Positions 50,981 to 60,255 of a stretch of DNA of 64,000 nt are shown here, in pieces (within the stretch, counting starts at the first letter, position 1; the number at the start of each line of letters is the position of its first letter). The DNA comes from Occallatibacter savannae (GTDB taxonomy: Bacteria; Acidobacteriota; Terriglobia; Terriglobales; Acidobacteriaceae), in contig NZ_QFFY01000002.1 in the NCBI RefSeq assembly GCF_003131205.1, forward strand, positions 928,512 through 992,511. Reading direction: 5' to 3'. A program made the translations under genes and the position numbers. The notes beneath the pieces were generated by a model. It worked only from the letters and a program-made list of their open reading frames with translations. It made no database searches and was not told the DNA's origin.

Positions 50981-51574
50981 ATGCGTGTGATTGCAGGGAC
51001 GTTGCGGCGTAGGACGCTGGAGGCTCCGGCTGGGATAGCTACGCGGCCAACGAGCGACCGGCTGCGGGAGACGCTGTTCAATGTGCTGGCGCCGCGGACG
51101 GAGGGAGCGCGGTTTCTGGATCTCTATGCGGGATCCGGCGCGGTGGGGATTGAGGCGGCGAGCCGGGGAGCGGAGCGGGTGGTGCTGGTAGAGCGGGCGG
51201 AGGCGGCACTGAAGATTTTGCGGAAGAATCTGGAGAGCCTGGGATTGCGCGGAACGGCGCGAGTGGAGCAAGTGAGTGTGGCAGCGTTTTTGAAGAAGAT
51301 TCGGCCGGAGAGCACGGGATTCGTATTCGATGTGATCTTTCTGGATCCGCCGTATGATGCCGCGGATGAGTATCAACTCGCATTGGGGTTGCTGGGTGGA
51401 GAGGCGTCGCGGTTGCTGGCTGAGGATGCGGTGATTGTGGCGGAGCACCGGCGGAGGGACAAACTAGATGAGCGCTTTGGGGTGCTGGAGCGGACGCGGG
51501 TGCTGGAGCAGGGGGATGCGGGGTTGAGTTTTTATAAAGCAGTTGTCAGTTCTCAGTCTCCAGTTGTCAGTTAG
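50981..51574 (+). CDS. rsmD: 16S rRNA (guanine-966 N2)-methyltransferase
   Basis: The 197-residue protein has RPTSDRLRETLFNVL, the SAM site DLYAGSGAVGIEAASRGA and the catalytic DPPYD, all diagnostic for RsmD. It methylates G966 of 16S rRNA in the 30S subunit. Its last ten residues (VVSSQSPVVS) and its stop are encoded by the CAGTNNN heptad repeat, so the original C-terminus was probably overwritten. Confidence 0.95.
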   Translation: MRVIAGTLRRRTLEAPAGIATRPTSDRLRETLFNVLAPRTEGARFLDLYAGSGAVGIEAASRGAERVVLVERAEAALKILRKNLESLGLRGTARVEQVSVAAFLKKIRPESTGFVFDVIFLDPPYDAADEYQLALGLLGGEASRLLAEDAVIVAEHRRRDKLDERFGVLERTRVLEQGDAGLSFYKAVVSSQSPVVS

Positions 51575-51580
51575 TGCGCG
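51538..51580. repeat. CAGTNNN heptad repeats at the end of rsmD
   Basis: Five units in step: CAGTTGT, CAGTTCT, CAGTCTC, CAGTTGT, CAGTTAG. The last provides the TAG stop of rsmD. Confidence 0.85.
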
Positions 51581-51598
51581 GTAAGTGCGGACATTCTG

Positions 51599-51642
51599 TT
51601 CCCATCCATCGCACGATGAGACTGTGCGATGGATGGGGCACC
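51599..51642. repeat. GGGGCACCC-family palindrome, longest stem in the window
   Basis: CCCATCCATCGCAC (51601-51614) pairs perfectly over 14 bp with GTGCGATGGATGGG (51624-51637), loop of nine bases, followed by GCACC. It lies between rsmD and the GH130 fusion gene. Confidence 0.85.
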
Positions 51643-51694
51643 GAGCTTTGTGATCGAGGAAGAGTTGACGGCGTAAGATTTTCGGGTGCGGAGA

Positions 51695-54127
51695 ATGAGG
51701 GTGAGGAACGTGCGGAAGCAGGTTGCGGGACTGGTTCTGTTGGCTGGAGCGGCTGCAGGAGCGTGCGCGCAGAGTGGGCCGGCGTGGGTGATTGGGCCGT
51801 TTGCGCGGCCGGCGACAGGGAATCCAGCGGTGAGCCCGAACCCGGCTTCGACGTTCACGGATCCGATCGCGAAGAAGCCGGTGCAGTGGGAAGCGCTGCA
51901 TACGTTCAATCCTGCAGCAGTGGTCCGGCACGGAAAGATCTACGTGCTGTATCGCGCGGAGGACAACTCAGGAGCAATGGAGATCGGTGGACACACCTCA
52001 CGGCTAGGGATGGCGGAGAGCGAGGATGGGATCCACTTCAAGCGATCGGCTGAGCCGGTGTTTTATCCGGCGGAGGACGACCAGAAGGCACGCGAGTGGC
52101 CGGGGGGCGTTGAGGATCCGCGGATCGTGGAGCGCGAGGACGGCACATATGTGCTGACGTATACGCAGTGGAATCGGCAGACGTATTCCGTGGGGATTGC
52201 GACTTCGCGCGATCTGAAGCACTGGACCAAGCACGGGCCGGCGTTTTTGACGGCGCTGGGCGGGAAGTATGCCGGGTTGAAGTACAAGTCTGCTGGGATC
52301 GTGACCAGGGTGAAAGATGGGCGGCTGATTGCGGCAAAGATCATGGGCCGCTACTGGATGTACTGGGGCGAGGGATCGATTCGGCTGGCGACGTCGGAGG
52401 ATGCGATTCACTGGACGCCTGTGGAGGGGACCGACGGGAAGCCGGTGGAGTTGCTGGGGCCGAGGCCAGGGCACTTCGACAGCACGTTTCCTGAGACAGG
52501 GCCGCCGCCGGTTTTGACGAGCGCGGGAATTGTGGTGCTCTACAACGGAAAGAATGCGGAGCAGGGCGGCGATCCGGCACTGGGTCCGAGCGCGTATGCG
52601 GCGGGCGAGGCGCTGTTTGACGGGGCGAATCCGGCGCATCTGCTGACGCAGACCGACAGGCCCGTGTTGAAGCCGGAACTGCCGTATGAGAAGACGGGAC
52701 AGTACGCGGCGGGGACGACGTTTGCGGAGGGGCTGGTGTACTTCCGCACCAAGTGGTTTCTGTATTACGGATGCGCGGATTCGCTGGTGGCCGTTGCGAC
52801 GGCGCCGGCGGGGCCGATGAGCGCGGATTCGCTGCGGATGGATGGGGCTGCCTCGAATGTCGTGGTCGAGACGCCGAAGATTGAGACGAAGAATGGGATC
52901 CCTGTTGGAGGCGAGGCGAATGCGCGGGGATTCTATCTGCATGACGGCGACACGGTTGTGTTTTATGGCGACAGCATCACGGAGCAGAACTATTACAACC
53001 AGTGGGTGCAGGTGTACGTTGCGACGCGGTTCCCGTGGATGCGGGTGCATTTCTATGGCGAGGGGATCGGAGGCGATCGCGTCACGGGAGGATGGGCCGG
53101 GCCGGTGGATCAGCGTCTCGGGCGGGATGTATTTCCAGAGAAGCCGACGGTGGTGACGGTGATGCTGGGGATGAACGATGGCGGATATCAGCCGACGACG
53201 GACGCGATTGAGAAGACGTATGTGAATGGATATCAGCATCTGCTCGATTCGATTCGTGAGCATCTGCCGGGAGTGCGGCTGACGCTGCTGGGGCCTTCGC
53301 CGTTCGATGACGTGACGCGCCCGGCGACGTTTGCGGGCGGGTACAACGTGGTGATGCAGCACTTCGCAGAGATTGATCAGTCGCTCGCGGACAAGTATGG
53401 TGCGGCGTTTGTGAATCTGAATCCTCCTGTGGTGGCGGCGATCCAGAAATCCGATGCGCTGGATACGAAGATTGCGCCGCTGCTGCTGCCGGACCGGGTG
53501 CATCCTGATCCGCTGGCGCACTGGGTGATGGCGGAGGCGCTGCTGAAAGGGTGGCATGCGCCAGCGATGGTGTCGGATGTGACGCTGGATGGGCGGGCGG
53601 GTGCGGTGTTGGCGGCGCGGAATGCATCTGTGAGCCAGGTGGAGCAGACAGGCGAGGGGCTGAAGTGGACGGAGTTGGAATATGGGTTGCCGCTACCGCT
53701 GATGCGCAGCAATGCATCGGAGGCGCTGCTGCTGGATGTGTCGGACATTGAGAAGCAGTTGAACCAGGAGATGCTGCGGGTGACGGGACTGGCGCCCGGG
53801 CGCTACACGCTGAGTATCGACGGGAATGCGGTAGACACTTTCACTCCGGAGGCGCTGGAGAGCGGAGTGAATCTGGCGGATTATCCGACGCCGATGTTCC
53901 ACCAGGCGCAGTCGGTGGGGTGGCTGGTCCGCGATCGGGATGAGACGCACTTCATTCGAGCAAGGATGCGGGCGCGGAGCGCGGATGCTGGAAGCGATCA
54001 GGGTAGCGATGCCCTGCAGTCGTTTGAGGACATGCAGGAGAACCTGCTGTACGAGGCGGCGCTGCCGAAGCCGCATGTGTTTCGGCTGACTCCGGTGGCA
54101 ACGGGAGTGACGCAGAGTACGCGGTAG
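51695..54127 (+). CDS. GH130-like/SGNH hydrolase fusion, exported
   Basis: The 810-residue protein has a signal peptide (about 8-26). Residues about 30-385 form a five-bladed propeller of the GH130 (GH43-like) type: FNPAAVVRHGKIYVLYRAED, TSRLGMAESEDGIHF, VEDPRIVEREDGTYVLTYT, GAGIVT-like KSAGIVTRVKDGR, and YYGCADS. Residues about 405-630 form an SGNH/GDSL hydrolase: YGDSITEQN with the nucleophile Ser, GEGIGGDRV, LGMNDGG, and DRVHPDP with Asp and His. A beta-rich tail follows. GH130 acts on beta-mannosides and the SGNH part could remove acetyl groups, so a deacetylating mannan enzyme is likely (inference). The start may also be GTG 51686. Confidence 0.85.
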   Translation: MRVRNVRKQVAGLVLLAGAAAGACAQSGPAWVIGPFARPATGNPAVSPNPASTFTDPIAKKPVQWEALHTFNPAAVVRHGKIYVLYRAEDNSGAMEIGGHTSRLGMAESEDGIHFKRSAEPVFYPAEDDQKAREWPGGVEDPRIVEREDGTYVLTYTQWNRQTYSVGIATSRDLKHWTKHGPAFLTALGGKYAGLKYKSAGIVTRVKDGRLIAAKIMGRYWMYWGEGSIRLATSEDAIHWTPVEGTDGKPVELLGPRPGHFDSTFPETGPPPVLTSAGIVVLYNGKNAEQGGDPALGPSAYAAGEALFDGANPAHLLTQTDRPVLKPELPYEKTGQYAAGTTFAEGLVYFRTKWFLYYGCADSLVAVATAPAGPMSADSLRMDGAASNVVVETPKIETKNGIPVGGEANARGFYLHDGDTVVFYGDSITEQNYYNQWVQVYVATRFPWMRVHFYGEGIGGDRVTGGWAGPVDQRLGRDVFPEKPTVVTVMLGMNDGGYQPTTDAIEKTYVNGYQHLLDSIREHLPGVRLTLLGPSPFDDVTRPATFAGGYNVVMQHFAEIDQSLADKYGAAFVNLNPPVVAAIQKSDALDTKIAPLLLPDRVHPDPLAHWVMAEALLKGWHAPAMVSDVTLDGRAGAVLAARNASVSQVEQTGEGLKWTELEYGLPLPLMRSNASEALLLDVSDIEKQLNQEMLRVTGLAPGRYTLSIDGNAVDTFTPEALESGVNLADYPTPMFHQAQSVGWLVRDRDETHFIRARMRARSADAGSDQGSDALQSFEDMQENLLYEAALPKPHVFRLTPVATGVTQSTR

Positions 54128-54172
54128 TACAAAAAGGTCTGGGTTGCGCAGCCAAATGGTTGCATCTCTTAT

Positions 54173-56149
54173 TTGAAGGAGCTGGTTATCAGTTCGATTT
54201 CGTTGCAATCGGTGCTGGAGACGGATCGCGCGGAGCTGCGCGAGGTGAAGACGCATGCGGCGGGGCCGGAGGGAGCGCTGCCTCTGTCGGCGGAGATGCT
54301 GGTGCGCGAGCCTTCGGGCAACCTGTTTGGGCTGAGCCAGAATGCGGGGATGGGTTGGGAGACGGGGCGATTGCTGGACCCGGAGTTTCTGATTCTGAGC
54401 ACGCATGGCGGTCTGCGCGCGGAGGATGGCAGGCCGATCGCGCTGGGGTTTCACACCGGGCACTGGGAGGTGGGCCTGCTGGTGGCCGAAGCGGCGCGAG
54501 AGTTGAAGGCGCTGCATGCGGTCCCGTTTGCGGGTGCGTGTACGGATCCTTGCGATGGCAGGACGCAGGGCACGGCGGGCATGATGGATTCGCTGCCGTT
54601 TCGCAATGACGCGGCGATGGTGCTGCGAAGGCTTATGCGGTCGCTGCCGACGCGCAAGGGCGTGCTGGGAGTTGCGACGTGCGATAAGGGACTGCCGGCG
54701 ATGATGATCGCGCTGGCTTCGGCCGGGGCGCATCCGGCGGTACTGGTGCCGGGCGGAGTGACGCTGCTGCCGGAGAGCGGCGAGGATGCGGGCAAGGTGC
54801 AGACGATCGGGGCGCGGTTTGCGCAGCAGCAGATCTCGCTCGAGTACGCGCAGGAGGTTGGGTGCAGGGCGTGCGCGTCGCCAGGAGGCGGATGCCAATT
54901 TCTGGGGACGGCGGCAACGGCTCAGGTTATCGGTGAGGCGCTGGGGTTGTCGCTGCCGCATACGGCGCTGGCACCTTCAGGACAGGCAATCTGGCTGGAT
55001 GCGGCGAAGAGGTCTGGACGTGCAATCATCCGGTTGCACGATCTCCGGCTGGGCGCGCGGGGGGTGCTGACAGACGCGTCTGTGAGGAATGCAATGGTGC
55101 TGCATGCGGCTTTTGGGGGGTCGACGAACCTGCTGCTGCATTTGCCGGCGATCGCGTTTTCTGCTGGGCTCAGGCGGCCGACGCGTGAGGATTGGGAGGC
55201 CGTTAACCGCGAGACGCCGAGGCTGGTGGATGCGCTGCCGAATGGACCCCGGGGGTTCGCGACCGTGCAGGTGTTTCTGGCGGGCGGAGTGCCGGAGGTG
55301 ATGCTTCATCTGCGCGAGGCTGGGCTACTGGATCCCAGCGCGAAGACGGTGAGCGGAGAATCGCTTGGCGCGAGTCTCGACTGGTGGAAGCAGAGCGAGC
55401 GGCGGCAGGCTCTGCGAAAGCGCTTGAAGGATCTCGATGGGATCGATGCGGACGAGGTGATTATGGCACCGGACAAGGCGCGGTCGCGTGGGCTGACTGC
55501 GACGGTGTGTTTCCCCGTGGGGAATTTGGCCCCCGAAGGGGCGGTGATCAAAAGCACGGCGATCGATCCATCGTTGATCGGTGAGGACAACGTGTACCGG
55601 CATCGCGGGCCAGCGCGGGTGTTTACTACGGAGGAGGCAGCGATTGCGGCGATCAAAGAGGGTCGGATCGGGCATGGGGATGTGCTCGTGCTGATCTGCG
55701 GAGGACCGAAGGGCGCGGGTATGCAGGAGACATACCAGGTAACGTCGGCACTGAAGCAGCTGCCGCATTGCAAGCATGTGGCTGTGATTACGGATGCGCG
55801 GTTCAGCGGAGTTTCGACCGGCGCGTGCATCGGGCATGTTTCCCCGGAGGCGCTCGCCGGGGGGCCTGTGGGGAAGGTGCAGGAGGACGATCTGATCGAG
55901 ATCGTGATCGATCGCGGGAAGTTGACGGGAACGGTGGACCTGATTGGCGACGCCTCGGTGGAGTTTGGTGCCGTGGAGGGTGCGCGTCGGCTGGCGGCAA
56001 GAAAGCCGAGACAGGATCTGAAGGCGCATCCGGATCTGCCGGAGGATACGCGGCTATGGGCGGCGCTGGTGGACGCGAGCGGAGGCGTTTGGGGCGGGTG
56101 CGTGTACGACACCGACAGGATCGTTGCGGTGCTGGATAAACGCAACTGA
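54173..56149 (+). CDS. yjhG: YjhG/YagF-family D-xylonate dehydratase
   Basis: The 658-residue protein matches the E. coli YjhG/YagF branch of the IlvD/Edd dehydratases in length and key sequence: [107 protein letters not shown]. The cysteines in DPCDGR, TCDKG and GGCQF hold the iron-sulfur cluster. It converts D-xylonate to 2-keto-3-deoxy-xylonate. With the GH127-like and GH130 genes it suggests use of plant pentoses. The first codon is TTG at 54173 followed by AAGGAG; the true start may be up to ten codons later. Confidence 0.92.
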   Translation: MKELVISSISLQSVLETDRAELREVKTHAAGPEGALPLSAEMLVREPSGNLFGLSQNAGMGWETGRLLDPEFLILSTHGGLRAEDGRPIALGFHTGHWEVGLLVAEAARELKALHAVPFAGACTDPCDGRTQGTAGMMDSLPFRNDAAMVLRRLMRSLPTRKGVLGVATCDKGLPAMMIALASAGAHPAVLVPGGVTLLPESGEDAGKVQTIGARFAQQQISLEYAQEVGCRACASPGGGCQFLGTAATAQVIGEALGLSLPHTALAPSGQAIWLDAAKRSGRAIIRLHDLRLGARGVLTDASVRNAMVLHAAFGGSTNLLLHLPAIAFSAGLRRPTREDWEAVNRETPRLVDALPNGPRGFATVQVFLAGGVPEVMLHLREAGLLDPSAKTVSGESLGASLDWWKQSERRQALRKRLKDLDGIDADEVIMAPDKARSRGLTATVCFPVGNLAPEGAVIKSTAIDPSLIGEDNVYRHRGPARVFTTEEAAIAAIKEGRIGHGDVLVLICGGPKGAGMQETYQVTSALKQLPHCKHVAVITDARFSGVSTGACIGHVSPEALAGGPVGKVQEDDLIEIVIDRGKLTGTVDLIGDASVEFGAVEGARRLAARKPRQDLKAHPDLPEDTRLWAALVDASGGVWGGCVYDTDRIVAVLDKRN

Positions 56150-56190
56150 ACGGTTGCTCGATCTTCGAAGTTTATTTTCTGGAACAAAAG

Positions 56191-56240
56191 CAGCAAGTTA
56201 GCGCCGCTTTGCGGCGTTGGCGAGTTAGCAAGTTAGCGGG
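56191..56240. repeat. Direct repeats around a GC hairpin
   Basis: CGCCGC-TTT-GCGGCG (56202-56216) is a perfect hairpin flanked by two copies of AGCAAGTTAGC. It lies between convergent genes and may act as a terminator on RNA level. Confidence 0.5.
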
Positions 56241-56260
56241 TAAGAGTGGTTCCTCTGCTT

Positions 56261-58297
56261 TCATGCTTTCAATAGTGGAAATGCGGTAATGCGCAGTTTG
56301 GCTGACGCGTAGGGAATGAGAGTGATATCTTCTTCTGCGGCATCGCTGGTGACGGGGCTCTGAGGAAGGGCGTCGGCTGCGCCGTCTTCGGCGCGCCAGA
56401 CGGGGAGCTTGCGGGCTTTCACGCTGAGCTGAACGGGGGCGGTTTTGCGGGCGAAGGGCGTGTCGCCGATTTCAGATTCGGAGACCTTGATGTCGGCGGT
56501 GGGGTTGTCAGGTTTGAGTTTCACTGCGTAGTTCCAGGACGTCGTTGGGTAGACCTGCCAGTCCGCGGTCATGCCGCGATCGCGGAGTTTAACCCAGCTT
56601 TCGCCGATGCCGTACGAAAAGACCAAGGGCCCGCGTTCCATGGCGATGGAGTCGTTGAACCAGCGCGAGGTGCGGGGCTGCATGGGGAAGGTAATCTCTA
56701 CGCGGTCGCCGGACTTCCAGGTGCGGTCAAGACGCGCGAAGGAGCCGGGCTGCGGCTCCGGTTCGGGTTTGCCATTGATGGCGGTGACTGTGCCGGCGGC
56801 CCAGGCTGGGATGCGCAGGTGGAGCGGGAAAGCTACGGCCGAAGCGGGATTGATGGTGAGCTTGATGGTGCCGCGGAAGGGGTAGCTGGTTTCTTCGACG
56901 ATGTGGATTGCGGTGCCGCGGATGCTGGTGCGAACTTCGCAGGGCGCGTAGGCTGCTGCGACTATGCCGTCGTGCTGATCGGAGTTCGGATCGCCGGAGA
57001 GCAGGAAGAGGCTGGCGGCGAACTTGGGCCAGCCCTGGTGGAAGTTGGCGGTGCAGCAGCCGAAGTTGGGTTCGAGGCCGAAGAGGTTTGATTCGGGGCC
57101 GTCGCTCACCCATGGCTTGTGGTGCAGGCTGCACTCGACCTGGTTGGGCTCCTGGTTGTACTGGTGCGCCCACATATCGTCCGTTAGCGTGCCGGGAAGC
57201 GCGTTAAATGCGAGGCGCTCGAGGCGATCGCCGAATGCTGCGTCCCCGGTGATGGCGAGGGCTCGCTCGAGAGAGAACATGTATTCGACGACGGTGCAGA
57301 GTTCGGAGCCCTGCGAGGGATCGCGGCCGGAGAGGTGTTCGTCGCAGGAGAACATGCCATTGGGGAGGCCGTGATAGCGGTCGAGTTCGGCGATCATCTG
57401 CCCGGTGGCTTTTCGGTCGGTGTCGGAGCCGGAAACGAGAGACCAGATCGCGCCGGTCTTAATGGCCTGGCCGTTGTTGACTCCGTGGGTGGCGAGGGCG
57501 AGGTCTTTGAGGCCGCCGCCCTCGTTGAGCTTGATGTAGTCGGCGGTGATTTTCTGCTTGTAGGGAAAATCGGAGATTTCGCCGATCCAGTTATAGCCCT
57601 GCTGGTGGAGGAGGCGGGCGAGGTCGAGGAGGTATGGCGAGCCGGTGCGGTTGTAGAGCCAGATGACGCTGAGGGCTTCGTCCTGCCAGCGGAATTTTCC
57701 CCAGTCGCGCAGGGGACGTTTCGGAAGCTCGCCGAGTTGATGCCGGAAGTAGCGATCCATGAGCGGGACGACGCGGGGATCGCCGGTGAACTCCTGGTAT
57801 TGGGTAAGGGCTTTGAGGGCGACGATGCGCGGCCACCAGTCGTCATTCGAGGCAGGACCGATCATGCCGTTCGGGGCTGGATGGGTGAGGATCCAGTCGA
57901 TGTACTTCTGCGCTTTTGCTTTGAGGCGTGCGTCGTCGAGCAGGTATGCGAGCGGGACGAGGCCGTCGAGGAAGTAGGGACCGCGCTCCCAGGATTCGCC
58001 GGTGCCACCGAGCCATCCGCTGTTGGGGCCGACGTCGGCCCAGGTTTCGTCGAGGTGGCCGCTCAGGCCGCTGGCCTGGATCTCGAGCTGGCGGCGAAGC
58101 CATCCGGCGGGACGGACGGAGCCGAGAGGGAGCGCGAAAAACGTGCTGGAGTGGAGCGGGGCGCGGTCTTTGACTGCGGGAGCGGGGGCTTGCTCGTCCG
58201 CGGCGAAAAGGGAGCGGGCCGGCAGGGTTGAAGCGAGTGCGGCGACTGCGGACTGCTTGAGAAATCTGCGGCGGGTAGTGCGATAGGAGCGAGACAT
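56261..58297 (-). CDS. Tat-exported GH127/DUF1680-like hydrolase
   Basis: The 678-residue protein begins with a Tat signal (TTRRRFLKQSAVAALAS). The catalytic (alpha/alpha)6 domain (about 50-440) matches DUF1680/GH127: NEGGGLKDLALATHGVNNGQ, SELCTVVEYMFSLERAL and NFGCCTANFHQGW. In GH127 arabinofuranosidases the Glu and Cys of this ELC motif and the two Cys of CCTAN bind zinc, and the second-last is the nucleophile; all are conserved. Beta-sandwich domains follow. The family removes beta-L-arabinofuranose or related sugars. The ATG at 58295-58297 gives the Tat signal; the upstream open frame is the antisense of the divergent gene. Confidence 0.88.
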   Translation of the reverse strand: MSRSYRTTRRRFLKQSAVAALASTLPARSLFAADEQAPAPAVKDRAPLHSSTFFALPLGSVRPAGWLRRQLEIQASGLSGHLDETWADVGPNSGWLGGTGESWERGPYFLDGLVPLAYLLDDARLKAKAQKYIDWILTHPAPNGMIGPASNDDWWPRIVALKALTQYQEFTGDPRVVPLMDRYFRHQLGELPKRPLRDWGKFRWQDEALSVIWLYNRTGSPYLLDLARLLHQQGYNWIGEISDFPYKQKITADYIKLNEGGGLKDLALATHGVNNGQAIKTGAIWSLVSGSDTDRKATGQMIAELDRYHGLPNGMFSCDEHLSGRDPSQGSELCTVVEYMFSLERALAITGDAAFGDRLERLAFNALPGTLTDDMWAHQYNQEPNQVECSLHHKPWVSDGPESNLFGLEPNFGCCTANFHQGWPKFAASLFLLSGDPNSDQHDGIVAAAYAPCEVRTSIRGTAIHIVEETSYPFRGTIKLTINPASAVAFPLHLRIPAWAAGTVTAINGKPEPEPQPGSFARLDRTWKSGDRVEITFPMQPRTSRWFNDSIAMERGPLVFSYGIGESWVKLRDRGMTADWQVYPTTSWNYAVKLKPDNPTADIKVSESEIGDTPFARKTAPVQLSVKARKLPVWRAEDGAADALPQSPVTSDAAEEDITLIPYASAKLRITAFPLLKA

Positions 58298-58370
58298 AGT
58301 GGATGAGAAACGACCGTCAACAGAGTAATGGACGGGAGAGGATGAGGGCGAAGGCGTTAGAGTGTTGGGG

Positions 58371-59354
58371 ATGAAAAATCTTCGGGTCTTGATTGTTTTG
58401 CTGGCGGTCTTATGCGGTGCGTTTGGTGGCGGGCTTCGGGCGCAGGCTGGGAATCGTGCGGCGAAGTCGGGAGCGTCGCCGCAGCTTGTGGTGATCGATA
58501 CGGATATCGGCGATGACATCGATGATGCGTTCGCGCTGGCGCTGGCTTTGAAGAGTCCAGAGCTGAAGGTGCTCGGGGTGACGACAACGTTTGGAAATAC
58601 GCAGATGCGGGCGCAGCTAGTGGATCGGTATCTGAAGGCGGTGGGGCGGGCCGACATTCCGGTCTTCGCGGGTCCAGCCACCAAGACGGACAACGTGATG
58701 ACGCAGGCGGCGTATGCGAAGCGGGACCCGAGGACGAGTTTTGGGGATGGTGCGGAGTTCATTCTCCGTGCAGCGCGGCAGCATCCGGGGCAGGTAACGC
58801 TGATTGGGATCGGTCCGCTGTCGACGGTGGAGGCGGCGATCAAGAAGGATCCGGCGGGGTTTAAGAAGCTGAAGCGCGTGGTGATTATGGGCGGGAGTGT
58901 CTACAAGGGCTACGGAGTCGACGCGCAGGGAAAGCCGAAGCCTGCCGAGCCCGAGTGGAACATTCTCAATGACCCTGCCGGGTTGAAGGCGCTGCTCGGG
59001 TCGGGCGTGACGGTGGCGATGATGCCGCTCGATTCGACGCAGGTGCCGCTGGAGACGCAGGGGCGGGAGGCGATTTTTGCGCACGGGTCGGAGCTGACGG
59101 ATCAGTTGACGCTGCTGTATCACCAGTGGATGGGTGGCACTCCGAACCACAGTCCGACGCCGACGCTATTCGATCCGGTTGCCGTGACTTATACATTCCG
59201 GCCGGAGCTGTGTCCGGCGAAGCCGATGCATATCGATGTGGACGCGAAAGGGATGACGATGCCGGGGCAGGGTGCGCCGAATGCGGAGGTATGCCTCGAG
59301 TCGAACGAGAAGGGGTTTCTGGATCTGCTGGTGAAGCGGGTGGCGGGGGAGTAG
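58371..59354 (+). CDS. Exported inosine-uridine nucleoside hydrolase
   Basis: The 327-residue protein has a signal peptide (VLIVLLAVLCGAFGGGLRAQ) and the calcium-binding DTDIGDDIDDAFAL motif (DxDxxxDD) of nucleoside hydrolases, followed by LGVTTTFGNT, VTLIGIGPLSTVEAAI and VVIMGGSV; the final Asp lies in LFDPVAV. It hydrolyses the N-glycosidic bond of nucleosides to base and ribose, here outside the cytoplasm. It is divergent from the GH127-like gene with 73 bases between. The ATG at 58371 is preferred to a GTG three codons earlier. Confidence 0.92.
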   Translation: MKNLRVLIVLLAVLCGAFGGGLRAQAGNRAAKSGASPQLVVIDTDIGDDIDDAFALALALKSPELKVLGVTTTFGNTQMRAQLVDRYLKAVGRADIPVFAGPATKTDNVMTQAAYAKRDPRTSFGDGAEFILRAARQHPGQVTLIGIGPLSTVEAAIKKDPAGFKKLKRVVIMGGSVYKGYGVDAQGKPKPAEPEWNILNDPAGLKALLGSGVTVAMMPLDSTQVPLETQGREAIFAHGSELTDQLTLLYHQWMGGTPNHSPTPTLFDPVAVTYTFRPELCPAKPMHIDVDAKGMTMPGQGAPNAEVCLESNEKGFLDLLVKRVAGE

Positions 59355-59386
59355 CTTTCAGCTGTCAGCTATCAGCTTTCAGCTCA
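59354..59386. repeat. CAGCNNN heptad repeats after the nucleoside hydrolase
   Basis: CAGCTGT, CAGCTAT, CAGCTTT, CAGCTCA follow the stop in exact step of seven. Confidence 0.8.
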
Positions 59387-59600
59387 CACCACGCAGTGCC
59401 GGGTTACTGGCTCGTGGCCGTAGATGGGAATAAAACTAGATCGCTGAAGGCTGAAGGCGAGGCCTCGGGCGGCTGGGTCAGAATCACACCTGTGTTTCGC
59501 GTCACATGCAAATCCATTGACAGCGCTGGAAAGTAGGAGAAAAATGGCGGGTCGTTGAAAATCTGACCTGTTTGTGTGCGCTGGGAGGGAGCGGCGAAAG

Positions 59601-60185
59601 ATGCTGAACTGGAAGACTTTGGGAGTAGTGGCTCTATTAGGTGCAGGGCTCGTGGTGACGGGGTGCAAGTCGGCTCCAGAACTGAGTAAGGATCAGGCCC
59701 TGAAGATGGTGCAGGACAAGTACGATCAGACTGCACCGGTGGGCGTCAACGTTCTGGTAGACGATGCCGGGATGCGCCAGGGGGCGACGGCCAAGCTTTG
59801 GGATCGGACGAAGGTGTTTCCCAACAAGCTCTGGGCTGATTTCAAGCTGACGCCGGACGGGAAGAAGGCCGTGGTGTTGCCTGGCGGCGGCGACACAATC
59901 GAGTGGCGTCCGGCCAGCCTGGAGGACAAGACCTATACAATCGTCGTGACCACGACGGCTGCTAACCACCTGAAGGCGAAGGATATGGGTGATCTTCAAG
60001 ACGAGATGCTGGCCGGGGCGGACACGGCGAAAGCGGGCCGGTATACCGAGGTTCAGAATCTGACAGGGGTGCCTCAAACGCTGCAAGACATCATTGCGCA
60101 TAACCCGCAGAACAAGGTGAGTTCGAAGCGGGAAGCTGACTTCGCGCTGGTCAATGGGTCGTGGACGTTGAAGGCGATCCGTTAA
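59601..60185 (+). CDS. Lipoprotein of unknown function
   Basis: The 194-residue protein has a lipoprotein signal (TLGVVALLGAGLVVTGCKS, lipobox VTGC). The mature part starts APELSKDQALKMVQDKYDQ and is a mixed domain ending ADFALVNGSWTLKAIR; no family is recognised. GGAGGGAG lies about ten bases before the ATG. It stands alone; the promoter of the str operon begins 35 bases after its stop. Confidence 0.78.
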   Translation: MLNWKTLGVVALLGAGLVVTGCKSAPELSKDQALKMVQDKYDQTAPVGVNVLVDDAGMRQGATAKLWDRTKVFPNKLWADFKLTPDGKKAVVLPGGGDTIEWRPASLEDKTYTIVVTTTAANHLKAKDMGDLQDEMLAGADTAKAGRYTEVQNLTGVPQTLQDIIAHNPQNKVSSKREADFALVNGSWTLKAIR

Positions 60186-60220
60186 AACTATGAAAAGCAG
60201 CGGAGGGGGCACTCAATCCG

Positions 60221-60249
60221 TTGACCCCTCTCACTTTTCTTGTTATGTT
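60221..60249 (+). promoter_or_regulatory. Promoter of the str operon
   Basis: TTGACC (60221-60226), a 17-base spacer, TATGTT (60244-60249). Transcription should start near 60256, leaving a leader of about 465 bases before rpsL. No other promoter of this quality is seen nearer to rpsL. Confidence 0.75.
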
Positions 60250-60255
60250 TAGAAG

